This document shows positions 9,757 through 15,367 of a stretch of DNA of 33,710 nt, in pieces. The translations under genes and the position numbers were made by a program. Positions within the stretch are counted from its first letter, which is position 1. The number at the start of each line of letters is the position of its first letter. Source of the stretch: Leucobacter sp. (lineage in GTDB: Bacteria > Actinomycetota > Actinomycetes > Actinomycetales > Microbacteriaceae); NCBI GenBank assembly GCA_031178565.1, contig JAPSIU010000003.1, positions 1-33,710 of the forward strand, in the 5' to 3' direction. The notes beneath the pieces were generated by a model. The model was given only the letters and a program-made list of their open reading frames with translations, searched no databases and was not told the origin of the DNA.

Positions 9757-10449
9757 ATGGCGATTTACTACCCGTTCGACCTGTCCCTCGTCTCCGAGTG
9801 GCCAGGCACCCGGCCCGCCGGCTGGGCTCCGCACTGGGGCACCGACTTCGCCGTGCCCTCCGGTACGTCCGTCCCCGCGACGGGCACCGGCACGATCGTG
9901 CGCGTTGGCGACGACGGCCTCGGCGGCTTCACCATCGACCTCGTGGACGACTCCGGCCTACTGCACCGCTTCGGTCACCTCACCTGGCGGTCCGCGCGCG
10001 TCAGCGTCGGGCAGCGCGTCGCCGCCGGCCAGGTCATCGCGCTCTCGGGGAACTCTGGGGCCTCCCTCGGCCCACACCTCCACTGGGAGCTGCGCTGGGA
10101 CCGTCTCTGGTCCTGGGGCGCATGGGTCGACCCCCGCTCGCTCAATCCCCGGCGGCTCGGCAGCTCCGCGCCGACCCCTATCAAGCAGACCGGCGACTGC
10201 GGGTGCGCACGTCGCCGCATCAGGAAAGGACAGAAGGAAATGCATCTCATCTTCCTCACCAAGGGAGCCCGCCAGGACGGGTCCCCCGCGTACGCCATCT
10301 ACGAGCCCGGCCAGCAGGGGTCGTGGGAGGAGTTCGACAACACCACCGCGAAGGGCAAATACGCCAATGCACTGGCGGCGCAGTTCGGTACGCCGATGGA
10401 GGTGAGCCTCAAGAAGTGGCTCGACCTGCAGAAGAAGTACAAGGCATGA
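9757..10449 (+). CDS. M23-family endopeptidase endolysin
   Basis: Protein of 230 aa, ATG 9757 with GAGGAG 5 nt upstream. Residues ~20-125 form an M23 (LytM/lysostaphin type) zinc metallopeptidase domain. The metal ligands are visible as HWGTD (H26, D30) and HLHWE near residue 108, with a further histidine in HRFGHL. It would cut peptide cross-links of host peptidoglycan. There is no signal peptide, so it depends on the downstream holin for release, as in classical phage lysis. A basic Cys-containing linker (~140-160) joins a C-terminal ~70-residue domain starting at MHLIFLTKG, probably wall-binding. That domain has its own internal start signal. The stop overlaps the next ATG (ATGA). Confidence 0.88.
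   Translation: MAIYYPFDLSLVSEWPGTRPAGWAPHWGTDFAVPSGTSVPATGTGTIVRVGDDGLGGFTIDLVDDSGLLHRFGHLTWRSARVSVGQRVAAGQVIALSGNSGASLGPHLHWELRWDRLWSWGAWVDPRSLNPRRLGSSAPTPIKQTGDCGCARRRIRKGQKEMHLIFLTKGARQDGSPAYAIYEPGQQGSWEEFDNTTAKGKYANALAAQFGTPMEVSLKKWLDLQKKYKA
10240..10449 (+). CDS. Possible internal translation product: C-terminal domain of the endolysin (69 aa)
   Basis: Codon 162 of the endolysin is an ATG preceded by AAAGGA (10225-10230, 9 nt away) and a second purine tract AGAAGG. This is stronger than most starts in the window. It is in frame, and translation from it would yield only the C-terminal domain. Some Gram-positive endolysins make such a separate binding-domain subunit from an internal start, and the subunit then joins the full-length enzyme. 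Alternatively, two once-separate genes were fused, leaving the old ribosome site inside the linker. This is inference from sequence only. Confidence 0.5.
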   Translation: MHLIFLTKGARQDGSPAYAIYEPGQQGSWEEFDNTTAKGKYANALAAQFGTPMEVSLKKWLDLQKKYKA

Positions 10450-10835
10450 CCCCTGGCCCGATGCTCGAGATCGATTGGAGCATCGTGCTTACAGCTCTCA
10501 TCGGAGCGGCGGGCGGCGCTGTCGTCGCCCTGATCGGTGCGAGGGAGCGACGGCACGAGACTGCGAAGACGCTCCTGGCTCAGCAGGATCGCGAGCGGCG
10601 CGACCGAGCCGCGCAGCAGGAGGCCGCGACACAAACCCTCATCGACCAGATCCAGGAGGAGCGCGACGCCTACGCGCAGCAGCTCCGCGAGGAGCGAGCT
10701 GCTGGTGACGCTCGCCTGGACAAGATGTGGGCCGACAAGGCCGCTTCGCGTCAGCACGTCGCGCAGCTCCGCGCGCACATCTACCGCGGCGACCCGCCGC
10801 CCCCGCCGGAACCCCCGGTCGGCTACATCGAATAG
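10446..10835 (+). CDS. Single-span membrane protein with coiled coil (lysis cassette, holin/spanin-like)
   Basis: Protein of 129 aa whose ATG overlaps the endolysin stop (ATGA). The tracked ORF starting at 9744 is an extension through the endolysin in another frame. Residues ~12-35 (IVLTALIGAAGGAVVALIGA) form one membrane helix. A long charged Arg/Glu/Gln/Ala coiled coil follows to about 105, then a Pro-rich tail. This architecture, beside endolysin and holin, fits a second holin-like or lysis-accessory protein. It could also bridge membrane and wall. The start has only a weak ribosome site, so coupling to endolysin translation is likely; ATG 10461 is an alternative. Confidence 0.68.
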   Translation: MTPGPMLEIDWSIVLTALIGAAGGAVVALIGARERRHETAKTLLAQQDRERRDRAAQQEAATQTLIDQIQEERDAYAQQLREERAAGDARLDKMWADKAASRQHVAQLRAHIYRGDPPPPPEPPVGYIE

Positions 10836-10843
10836 GAGACATC

Positions 10844-11143
10844 TTGGAAATCCAGATCCCTGCAATCCCTGCGGGCGTGCTCACGCTGCTCAGCGTGCTC
10901 GCCCCGTACGCGATCGCGCTCATCAACCACCCGTCGTGGCCAGCAGGGTCGAAGCGGGTCGTCGCGATCGCGGTGAGCTTCGTGCTTACTGTGGTCGTGC
11001 TCGCCGGTTACTTCGTCATGACCGGCGACCTGATCCCGCAGTGGCCCGTGCTCCTGCTCCTCGGCATCGTCGTCAGCCAAGCCGCATACACCGCGCTCTG
11101 GCCGTCCGTGAAATCCATCGAAGGCCGCCACGGCGCCCACTGA
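10844..11143 (+). CDS. Phage holin, three membrane helices
   Basis: Protein of 99 aa read from TTG 10844, with AGGAGA at 10834-10839; the tracked ATG 10727 extension overlaps the previous gene. Three hydrophobic helices are clear at about residues 9-27, 39-60 and 67-86, separated by short loops, with a charged tail. Size and topology are those of a phage holin, which collects in the inner membrane and opens it at a set time to let the endolysin out. It is the last gene of the rightward late operon and is followed by a terminator. The specific holin family is not determined. Confidence 0.8.
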   Translation: MEIQIPAIPAGVLTLLSVLAPYAIALINHPSWPAGSKRVVAIAVSFVLTVVVLAGYFVMTGDLIPQWPVLLLLGIVVSQAAYTALWPSVKSIEGRHGAH

Positions 11144-11162
11144 TATCCCCCTCGCAAGACTT

Positions 11163-11199
11163 CGCCCCCTCCTGGCTTCGGCTGGGAGGGGGCGATTTT
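11163..11199 (+). terminator. Rho-independent terminator of the phage late operon
   Basis: A 10-bp stem CGCCCCCTCC/GGAGGGGGCG encloses a loop that can itself close as GC-TTCG-GC, and is followed by ATTTTC. It lies 19 nt after the holin stop and 8 nt before the end of the convergent SRAP gene. The T-run is on the + strand, so it mainly serves the rightward operon. Confidence 0.85.
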
Positions 11200-11206
11200 C
11201 GTGTGT

Positions 11207-11833
11207 CTACACGGTCGTCATGGCGCGGGAGATCTCCTCGCTCGCGTGCTGCACCTCGGCGACAAGCTCGGCATCCCCAGGACGCTCGGGGTCGAGCCAC
11301 TCGTCATGCATCTCGCGCGGCAGCACGAGCGGCATGCGCCCCCAGTACTCCGCGGCCTCACTCCCGGCGGGCGCGTCGCGGGTGACCATCGAGTAGGAGA
11401 CGAGCTCGCTACCGTCGTCGCGAGTCACGGTCGAGGTGACGGCCGCGATCCCGAAAATCTCCTCGCCCGGGAGAGTGAAGCGCCCCTTCTTCTCGATGTA
11501 CCATGTCGCGGGCAGGAGGGCTCGGTGCTGGAAGGGACGCTTCCATGAGCGGAGCAGGCGGTCGTCGCGCGAGTTGAACGCCGAGAACTTCACCGGCCCG
11601 GAGCCGTCGAGCCAGAGCCACCACCACGCGAGCAGCAACTCCCGCCCGCCCTCGGATGCGCGGATGATCGGGTTCAAATTCAGGGCGTTCTTCCCTGTGA
11701 TCTTCGCCCCGCCGCCGCGCTGCTGCATCCACTCATCCAGCAGCGACAGGGATCCCTGCTCACTCATCGGCTCGAGACCGCCCGGGAGAGGGATGATCTT
11801 GCCGTCGCCGCCGAGTCCATACGATGCGCACAT
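11207..11833 (-). CDS. SRAP (YedK/HMCES-like) protein with altered active site
   Basis: Protein of 208 aa. It begins Met-Cys, and Cys2 is the residue that, after Met removal, links covalently to abasic sites in single-stranded DNA in this family. Other family marks are visible: FNSRDD (N87, R89, DNA contact), PATWYIEK (E114, the conserved acid) and GRMPLVLP (the family HxRMP loop). In that loop the usual His is replaced by Trp (YWGRMP, W164). Family members shield abasic sites from error-prone repair; phage copies may protect phage DNA. It is the last gene of the leftward small-gene group. Cross-linking should remain possible with Cys2 and E114, but the missing His makes activity or reversal uncertain. 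Confidence 0.88.
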   Translation of the reverse strand: MCASYGLGGDGKIIPLPGGLEPMSEQGSLSLLDEWMQQRGGGAKITGKNALNLNPIIRASEGGRELLLAWWWLWLDGSGPVKFSAFNSRDDRLLRSWKRPFQHRALLPATWYIEKKGRFTLPGEEIFGIAAVTSTVTRDDGSELVSYSMVTRDAPAGSEAAEYWGRMPLVLPREMHDEWLDPERPGDAELVAEVQHASEEISRAMTTV

Positions 11834-11893
11834 GCCGACAGGCTACGCCGCCGAGCCAGTCGTCGCTAGGGCTCCAGCCTAGGCTGATGACCA

Positions 11894-12175
11894 TCAGGGC
11901 TGCTCGACAGCGCCGTTCAGAGGCCCGTTGCGCGACCGCTGAGCGGCCTTGATCGGGCCGTCACCCCAGCGCACCGAAGCGTCCGCAGCAGCTAGCGTCG
12001 TCTGGATCGAGGTCATACGCCGCTGCGCGGGGTCGACATGCCATCCCATGACGAGGAATCGCGCCTCCCCGGCGGTGTCGGTGATGCGGTGCACGATCGC
12101 TGCAGGGTGATCTTTCACGTAGCGCATGATCGCCCACGTGTCGGCGTCCAGTCGGATCGGGTCAGGATTCGGCAT
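11894..12175 (-). CDS. Small phage protein (93 aa), function unknown
   Basis: The start is set at ATG 12175; the longer tracked ORF to 12364 runs through the neighbouring small gene in the wrong frame. The protein begins MPNPDPIRLDADTWAIMRY and contains a compact alpha/beta core to about residue 75 (VHRITDTAGEARFLVMGWHVD) and a basic tail. No signal, membrane segment or known catalytic motif is seen. It lies 30 nt downstream of a zinc-ribbon microprotein gene and 60 nt upstream of the SRAP gene, so all probably share one leftward transcript. Codon-position GC bias supports translation. Confidence 0.62.
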   Translation of the reverse strand: MPNPDPIRLDADTWAIMRYVKDHPAAIVHRITDTAGEARFLVMGWHVDPAQRRMTSIQTTLAAADASVRWGDGPIKAAQRSRNGPLNGAVEQP

Positions 12176-12204
12176 GCGGGCAGGATACGCCGCACTCCCG
12201 ACAA

Positions 12205-12339
12205 TCAGCCCTCGGTCTCCCAGGGCAGACGCTCCGGCAGCGCCGGCAGGATCCGCACGACACCGCACGCGGCGTCGAGGCATCGGACGGTCTCCCCTTC
12301 CCGCTCCGCGGGTCCCCCGCACCCGACACAGATCCACAC
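12205..12339 (-). CDS. Zinc-ribbon microprotein (44 aa)
   Basis: Not given as its own line in the ORF track. GTG 12339 is preceded by GGGAGG at 6-7 nt, inside the end of the upstream gene. The protein has Cys pairs in the pattern CVGCGG and CLDAACG, spaced 12 residues apart, as in a small four-Cys zinc ribbon, then a short tail ending ERLPWETEG. Such microproteins are common in phage accessory regions, and some bind DNA or partner proteins. No specific function can be assigned. Only 2 nt separate it from the upstream stop, which supports operon membership. Confidence 0.66.
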   Translation of the reverse strand: MWICVGCGGPAEREGETVRCLDAACGVVRILPALPERLPWETEG

Positions 12340-12341
12340 CG

Positions 12342-12491
12342 CTACGCCTCCCGATACCAGGCAATCTTCACAGCACCCTCCGGGAGCCGCGAGAGGGCCG
12401 CACGCGTCCCGGCGTCCCAGTCTCCGACATCGTCGCTCTCGGCTCGGGAGATCGCGCCGTCGGGGAGGCGGTAGACGAGGATCGCACGCAT
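12342..12491 (-). CDS. Small phage protein (49 aa), function unknown
   Basis: Not in the ORF track because of its size. ATG 12491 reads MRAILVYRLPDGAISRAESD and continues to a TAG at 12342. The sequence has a short strand-like start, an acidic middle with DDVGDWD, and ends KIAWYREA. Its 3' end carries the ribosome site of the next microprotein gene and only 2 nt separate them, so the pair is probably translated together. The ribosome site for this gene is weak. It is the first gene of the leftward group, with its promoter expected in the att-proximal repeat region. Confidence 0.58.
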   Translation of the reverse strand: MRAILVYRLPDGAISRAESDDVGDWDAGTRAALSRLPEGAVKIAWYREA

Positions 12492-12509
12492 GACCGCAGC
12501 CTACCGGGA

Positions 12510-12656
12510 TGGGGCAAATCTGGGGCAGTGGGCAATCGCAGTTGGTCGTAATGCGTTGCCCCACGCGGCCCCCTAGTCTTCGACAGATCGACCCTCTCGA
12601 GCCGATCTGTCGTAGGCTGCCGTGGGGCACCGCGATCCGTCGCAGACGGTCGTAAT
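12510..12656. repeat. att-proximal repeat cluster (TGGGGCA repeats and nested inverted repeats)
   Basis: TGGGGCA occurs at 12510-12516, 12521-12527 and 12623-12629, and inverted (TGCCCCA) at 12557-12563; a near copy TGGGCA is at 12529. TGCCCCACG (12557-12565) and CGTGGGGCA (12621-12629) form outer arms around a perfect 10-bp inverted pair, CGACAGATCG (12581-12590) and CGATCTGTCG (12603-12612). GGTCGTAAT is repeated directly at 12544-12552 and 12648-12656. Position just inside the attachment site fits integrase arm-type or excisionase sites, with a possible promoter for the leftward genes. Together with the tRNA fragment and downstream terminator this fills the gene-free stretch 12492..12917. 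Confidence 0.6.
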
Positions 12657-12668
12657 CTGCGAGCCTCA

Positions 12669-12711
12669 TTCCGGTACCGTAGGTCGGGGGTTCGAATCCC
12701 TCCGGGGGCAC
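12669..12711 (+). other. attR: 3' half of tRNA-Arg(CCG)
   Basis: The stretch fits the 3' part of a tRNA by position. It has anticodon loop TTCCGGT (anticodon CCG, 12671-12673), anticodon-stem 3' strand ACCGT, variable loop AGGTC, T stem GGGGG/CCCTC around TTCGAAT, acceptor 3' strand CGGGGGC, discriminator A and a C. No matching 5' half (expected GCCCCCG...ACGGT) exists to the left, where phage repeats lie instead. This is the classic footprint of tyrosine-integrase insertion into a tRNA gene. The intact tRNA should be re-formed at the left end of the prophage, next to the integrase. Confidence 0.82.
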
Positions 12712-12721
12712 TGTGACATCG

Positions 12722-12764
12722 CCCCTCAGCTTCCGCGGGATCACGCGGGACCTGAGGGGTTTTT
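12722..12764 (+). terminator. Rho-independent terminator, originally of the tRNA-Arg gene
   Basis: CCCCTCAG pairs with CTGAGGGG (8 bp), an inner CCGCG/CGCGG stem extends it, and TTTTT follows. It begins 11 nt after the tRNA 3' end, so it is most simply the host tRNA terminator, now cut off from the functional tRNA by the prophage. Confidence 0.85.
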
Positions 12765-12886
12765 CCATGCTTCGATGGGGTGGGCCCACATTCAGGTTTC
12801 CCAGGCGCCGGACCGCCGATCCCGATTTCGTAGGCGACCCAGAGGGCCTCCTCACCCTGTCGGGGCGGGCTGCTCGGGGCACTCGG

Positions 12887-12915
12887 CGAGCACACGACGA
12901 CTCGCGTCGTGCTCG
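12887..12915 (-). terminator. Hairpin just downstream of the HNH nuclease gene
   Basis: CGAGCAC/GTGCTCG plus GACG/CGTC form an 11-bp stem with a 2-nt bulge and 5-nt loop. It starts 2 nt after the TAG of the leftward HNH gene. No T-run follows, so it may end transcription weakly or protect the RNA end. Confidence 0.5.
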
Positions 12916-12917
12916 GC

Positions 12918-13601
12918 CTACGTCATCCACAACCCGTACTCGACCTTGACGGAGACCTGGTGCGCGACGTACTCGCACCTGAAGGACCCGTTCGGAGGCA
13001 GCCAGGACGCGGCGTCCCCGTCGCCCTTTCGGTTGTTCGTCGGACCGTCGACCGCGAAGAGGTTGAGCGGGTCGTTGGCGAGGGCGATCCGCTCATCCCG
13101 CGTCAGCGCCTGGGCGCCCTTCTGCCAGGCGTCCGAGAGTGCGACGACGTGATCGATCTGCACCGCCTCGGAGGTGCCCTGACCGCGCACGAACTCGATG
13201 CGCTTCCCGGTGTAGGGGTCGACGAGCACCCCGGAGAGCACCTTGCACGGCCCCGAGAGCACGACCCCCGCGAGGTCGCGCTGCAGCACATCGTTGCGGG
13301 CGTCGCAGCCGTTGCGATCCGGATCCTTCCACCCGCTCCCGAACCGCTCGTCCCGGTCGTAGCCCGTCTTGGGCGCGCGTCCCTTCACGGGGATCGCGTC
13401 GAGCAGGGCGAGCGCCGTACGGGACGCGTCCGGTGCCTTCGAGGGGGCCGGAGCGGGATCCGGAGCGGACTCGGGATCCGCGCTCCCCGGCACGGGCTCG
13501 GGAGGCGCTTCCAGCACCCGCCCCGCGGCCTGCGTCCCGACGAAGACCAGAGCGATCAGCAGAGCGATCAGAATCCAGGGCTTCTTCTTCAGTTCGCTCA
13601 T
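12918..13601 (-). CDS. Membrane-anchored or secreted HNH (DUF1524/GmrSD-type) nuclease
   Basis: Protein of 227 aa. The start at ATG 13601 overlaps the stop of the upstream regulator (ATGA); the tracked start at 13775 is an unrelated extension. Residues 1-28 are a basic n-region plus one hydrophobic helix (signal anchor or signal peptide), followed by a Pro/Ala/Ser linker to ~60. The C-terminal domain has the family marks RNGCDARNDVL, IDHVVALSDAW (D150-H151) and DPLNLFAVDGPTNNRKG, which together form the beta-beta-alpha metal nuclease site. Actinobacteria commonly export such proteins and they probably degrade extracellular DNA. Coupling to an AraC-type regulator is unusual and may simply be read-through expression. 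Confidence 0.85.
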   Translation of the reverse strand: MSELKKKPWILIALLIALVFVGTQAAGRVLEAPPEPVPGSADPESAPDPAPAPSKAPDASRTALALLDAIPVKGRAPKTGYDRDERFGSGWKDPDRNGCDARNDVLQRDLAGVVLSGPCKVLSGVLVDPYTGKRIEFVRGQGTSEAVQIDHVVALSDAWQKGAQALTRDERIALANDPLNLFAVDGPTNNRKGDGDAASWLPPNGSFRCEYVAHQVSVKVEYGLWMT

Positions 13602-14542
13602 CCCGTCGCGAACCGGCGCCGGTAGGAGGTGGGTGTCGTCGAGTACCGCCGCACGAAATTCTGCCGGAAGGTGACCGCGCTCGCGAAGCCGCACGTGCGA
13701 GCGATGCGTTCGATGCTCCAGTCGGTGCCCTCGAGGAGGCGGCACGTCTCGTCGAGACGGCGCGCGAGCACCCACCGGGCCGGGCTGGTTCCCATGACCT
13801 CCCGGAACAGGCGGGAGAAATTGCGGGGGCTCATCCGCGCGTGATCCGCGAGCTCCTCCAGGGACAGTCCCAGGTCGAGATTCTCGAGCGCCCAGGTGAC
13901 GGTCTCGCCGATCGGACCGGTCGTGCGGACGGGAAGCGGACGCTCGATGAACTGCGCCTGGCCGCCCTCCCGGTGCGGGGCGACGACGAGGCTACGGGCG
14001 ATCGCCGTCGCCGCGGCCGAGCCGAGCCGCCGCCGCACCACGTGCAGGCACGCGTCGAGCCCGGATGCGGTGCCGGCCGAGGTGAGCACGTCGCCGTGAT
14101 CGACGTAGATCGCGTCGGCCTGCACGTCCACAGCCGGGTACCGCTCCTCGAGTCCGGCGGCCGCGGCCCAGTGGGTCGTCGCGGATCGCCCGTCGAGGAT
14201 CCCGCTCGCGGCCACCGGGAACACACCGAGGCAGAGCCCGATGATCTCGGCTCCCCGGGCGTGGGCGGTACGGATCAGCTCCACAGTCTCCGGCGACGGC
14301 TCGGAGAGTTCGGTGCTCCACGACGGGAAGACCAGGATCGAGGCCTCCGCGGCGGCCTCGGGCCCCGCGATGCCGCCCATCTCGATGCCGTCCGAGGATC
14401 GCACCGGCCCGCCGTCGCTGCTCCAGACGACGGTGCTCCAGTCCTCGGCGAGCCCCTGCCGACCCACCTCTCCGAAGGTGAGCAGCGGAATGGCGAGGTG
14501 GAAGGCGGTGATTCCGTCGAACGCGTGCACCGCGACTCTCAT
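13598..14542 (-). CDS. GlxA/FtrA-type AraC-family regulator with DJ-1/PfpI sensor domain
   Basis: Protein of 314 aa. ATG 14542 is preferred because AGGA lies 7 nt before it; the tracked ATG 14560 has no such site. Residues ~1-190 form a class-I glutamine-amidotransferase-like domain with its nucleophile-elbow Cys in IGLCLGVFP (C104) and TTHW after it. Residues ~215-312 hold the double helix-turn-helix of AraC regulators (LSLEELADHARMSPRNFSR and the second helix pair at FRQNFVRRYSTTPTSYRRRF). Relatives control amine, cyanide or nitrile catabolism. It is divergent from an isochorismatase-like hydrolase gene, a frequent regulator-target layout, with the 122-bp gap as the likely shared control region. 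Confidence 0.9.
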   Translation of the reverse strand: MRVAVHAFDGITAFHLAIPLLTFGEVGRQGLAEDWSTVVWSSDGGPVRSSDGIEMGGIAGPEAAAEASILVFPSWSTELSEPSPETVELIRTAHARGAEIIGLCLGVFPVAASGILDGRSATTHWAAAAGLEERYPAVDVQADAIYVDHGDVLTSAGTASGLDACLHVVRRRLGSAAATAIARSLVVAPHREGGQAQFIERPLPVRTTGPIGETVTWALENLDLGLSLEELADHARMSPRNFSRLFREVMGTSPARWVLARRLDETCRLLEGTDWSIERIARTCGFASAVTFRQNFVRRYSTTPTSYRRRFATG

Positions 14543-14664
14543 ATGTTGTCCTGAATCCATCGAAGATGTGCTGATACGCCACTCACGTTACCCCACTCGG
14601 ACCTCGCAGGATAGGAAGCGAGCCGCACCGCCCGGAGCGGCCGCATCCGCCGAAAGGAACGTCA

Positions 14665-15297
14665 ATGACCGCCCCCACCCGCGCGCTCGTCGTGATCGAT
14701 GTGCAGAACGACTACTTCGCAGGACCTCTCGAGATCCAGCACCCTCCCCGCGACGCGTCGCTCTCGAACATCACGCGCGTCATGGACGCGGCACGAGACG
14801 CCGGGATCCCCGTGCTGACCGTGCAGCACATCCTGCCCGCGGGTGCACCCGTCTTCGCCGAGGGCTCCGAGGGAGCGAGCCTGCACCCCGAGGTCGAGCG
14901 CCGCGCCGAGAGCGCGGCGAAGCACGTCACCAAGGACGTCTCGAGCGTCTTCGGCGTAGAGGGCGTGACCGAATGGCTGCGCGAGAACGGCGTCGACACG
15001 GTGACCCTCGTCGGCTACATGACGAACAACTGCGTCATCGGCACCGCAGCGGGGGCGGAGCCGCTCGGCTTCGCCGTCGAGGTGCTGTCCGACGCCACCG
15101 GCGCGATCCACCTCGCGAACGAGGCCGGGAGCGTCTCGGCGCAGCAGGTGCACGAGACCCTGCTCGCCCTGCTCCACTCCAACTGGGCCGCGGTGGCGGA
15201 CGCCGACGCCTGGATCGGCGCGCTCGCCGCGGGCGACGCTCTCCCGAAGAGCGACCTCGGCACCTCTTCGATCCAGGGTGCCGCGACGCATCAGTAG
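14665..15297 (+). CDS. Isochorismatase-family cysteine hydrolase
   Basis: Protein of 210 aa, ATG 14665 after AAAGGAA. The catalytic triad of the family is visible: Asp in VVIDVQNDYF (D12), Lys in HVTKD (K90) and Cys in TNNCVIGT (C123). The preceding M-T pair supplies the usual cis-peptide region. Members hydrolyse amides or vinyl ethers such as nicotinamide, N-carbamoylsarcosine, ureidoacrylate or isochorismate; the substrate cannot be read here. The divergent GlxA-type regulator suggests inducible catabolism of an amide or amine. An SDR gene follows 70 nt downstream on the same strand and may be cotranscribed. Confidence 0.9.
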   Translation: MTAPTRALVVIDVQNDYFAGPLEIQHPPRDASLSNITRVMDAARDAGIPVLTVQHILPAGAPVFAEGSEGASLHPEVERRAESAAKHVTKDVSSVFGVEGVTEWLRENGVDTVTLVGYMTNNCVIGTAAGAEPLGFAVEVLSDATGAIHLANEAGSVSAQQVHETLLALLHSNWAAVADADAWIGALAAGDALPKSDLGTSSIQGAATHQ

Positions 15298-15367
15298 GCG
15301 CATCAGCAGGAATCGGTCGAAGGACGACCCCGGCGAGAAGGCGGCTCCCGAACGCTAGGCTCGAGTC

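Larger units (their letters stand above)
1..12711. mobile_element. Right part of a siphovirus prophage ending at attR in tRNA-Arg
   Basis: Tail, lysis and accessory genes run without host genes from the left edge to a tRNA 3' fragment at 12669..12711. Gene order is the standard one for long non-contractile-tailed phages: tape measure, distal tail protein, minor tail proteins, fibre, endolysin, holin. After the lysis terminator a small leftward gene group occupies the last 1.3 kb. No integrase, repressor or head genes are visible, so the left end lies outside the window. All structural ORFs are intact, so this part looks functional. The assignment to a prophage rather than a free phage rests on the tRNA fragment followed by ordinary host metabolism genes. 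Confidence 0.88.

Noticed and set aside
9744-10835. 363-aa ORF covering the endolysin region
   Set aside because: It is the +2 shadow of the endolysin for its first 234 codons; the true gene starts at ATG 10446.
12600-12711. Complete tRNA gene
   Set aside because: Only the anticodon-loop-to-3' part is present; no 5' acceptor strand, D arm or 5' anticodon-stem strand matches, so it is an attachment-site remnant.
12368-12895. Tracked 175-aa leftward ORF with GIRTPDLRYRNEAR
   Set aside because: The phrase is a well-known artefact of translating the antisense of a tRNA T arm; no ribosome site, and it overlaps the real 49-aa gene.
12205-12978. Tracked 257-aa leftward ORF across the att region
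   Set aside because: Its first two thirds run antisense through the tRNA fragment, the repeats and another small gene; the EGFEPPTYGTG phrase is just antisense tRNA. Only the last 44 codons (from GTG 12339) look coding.
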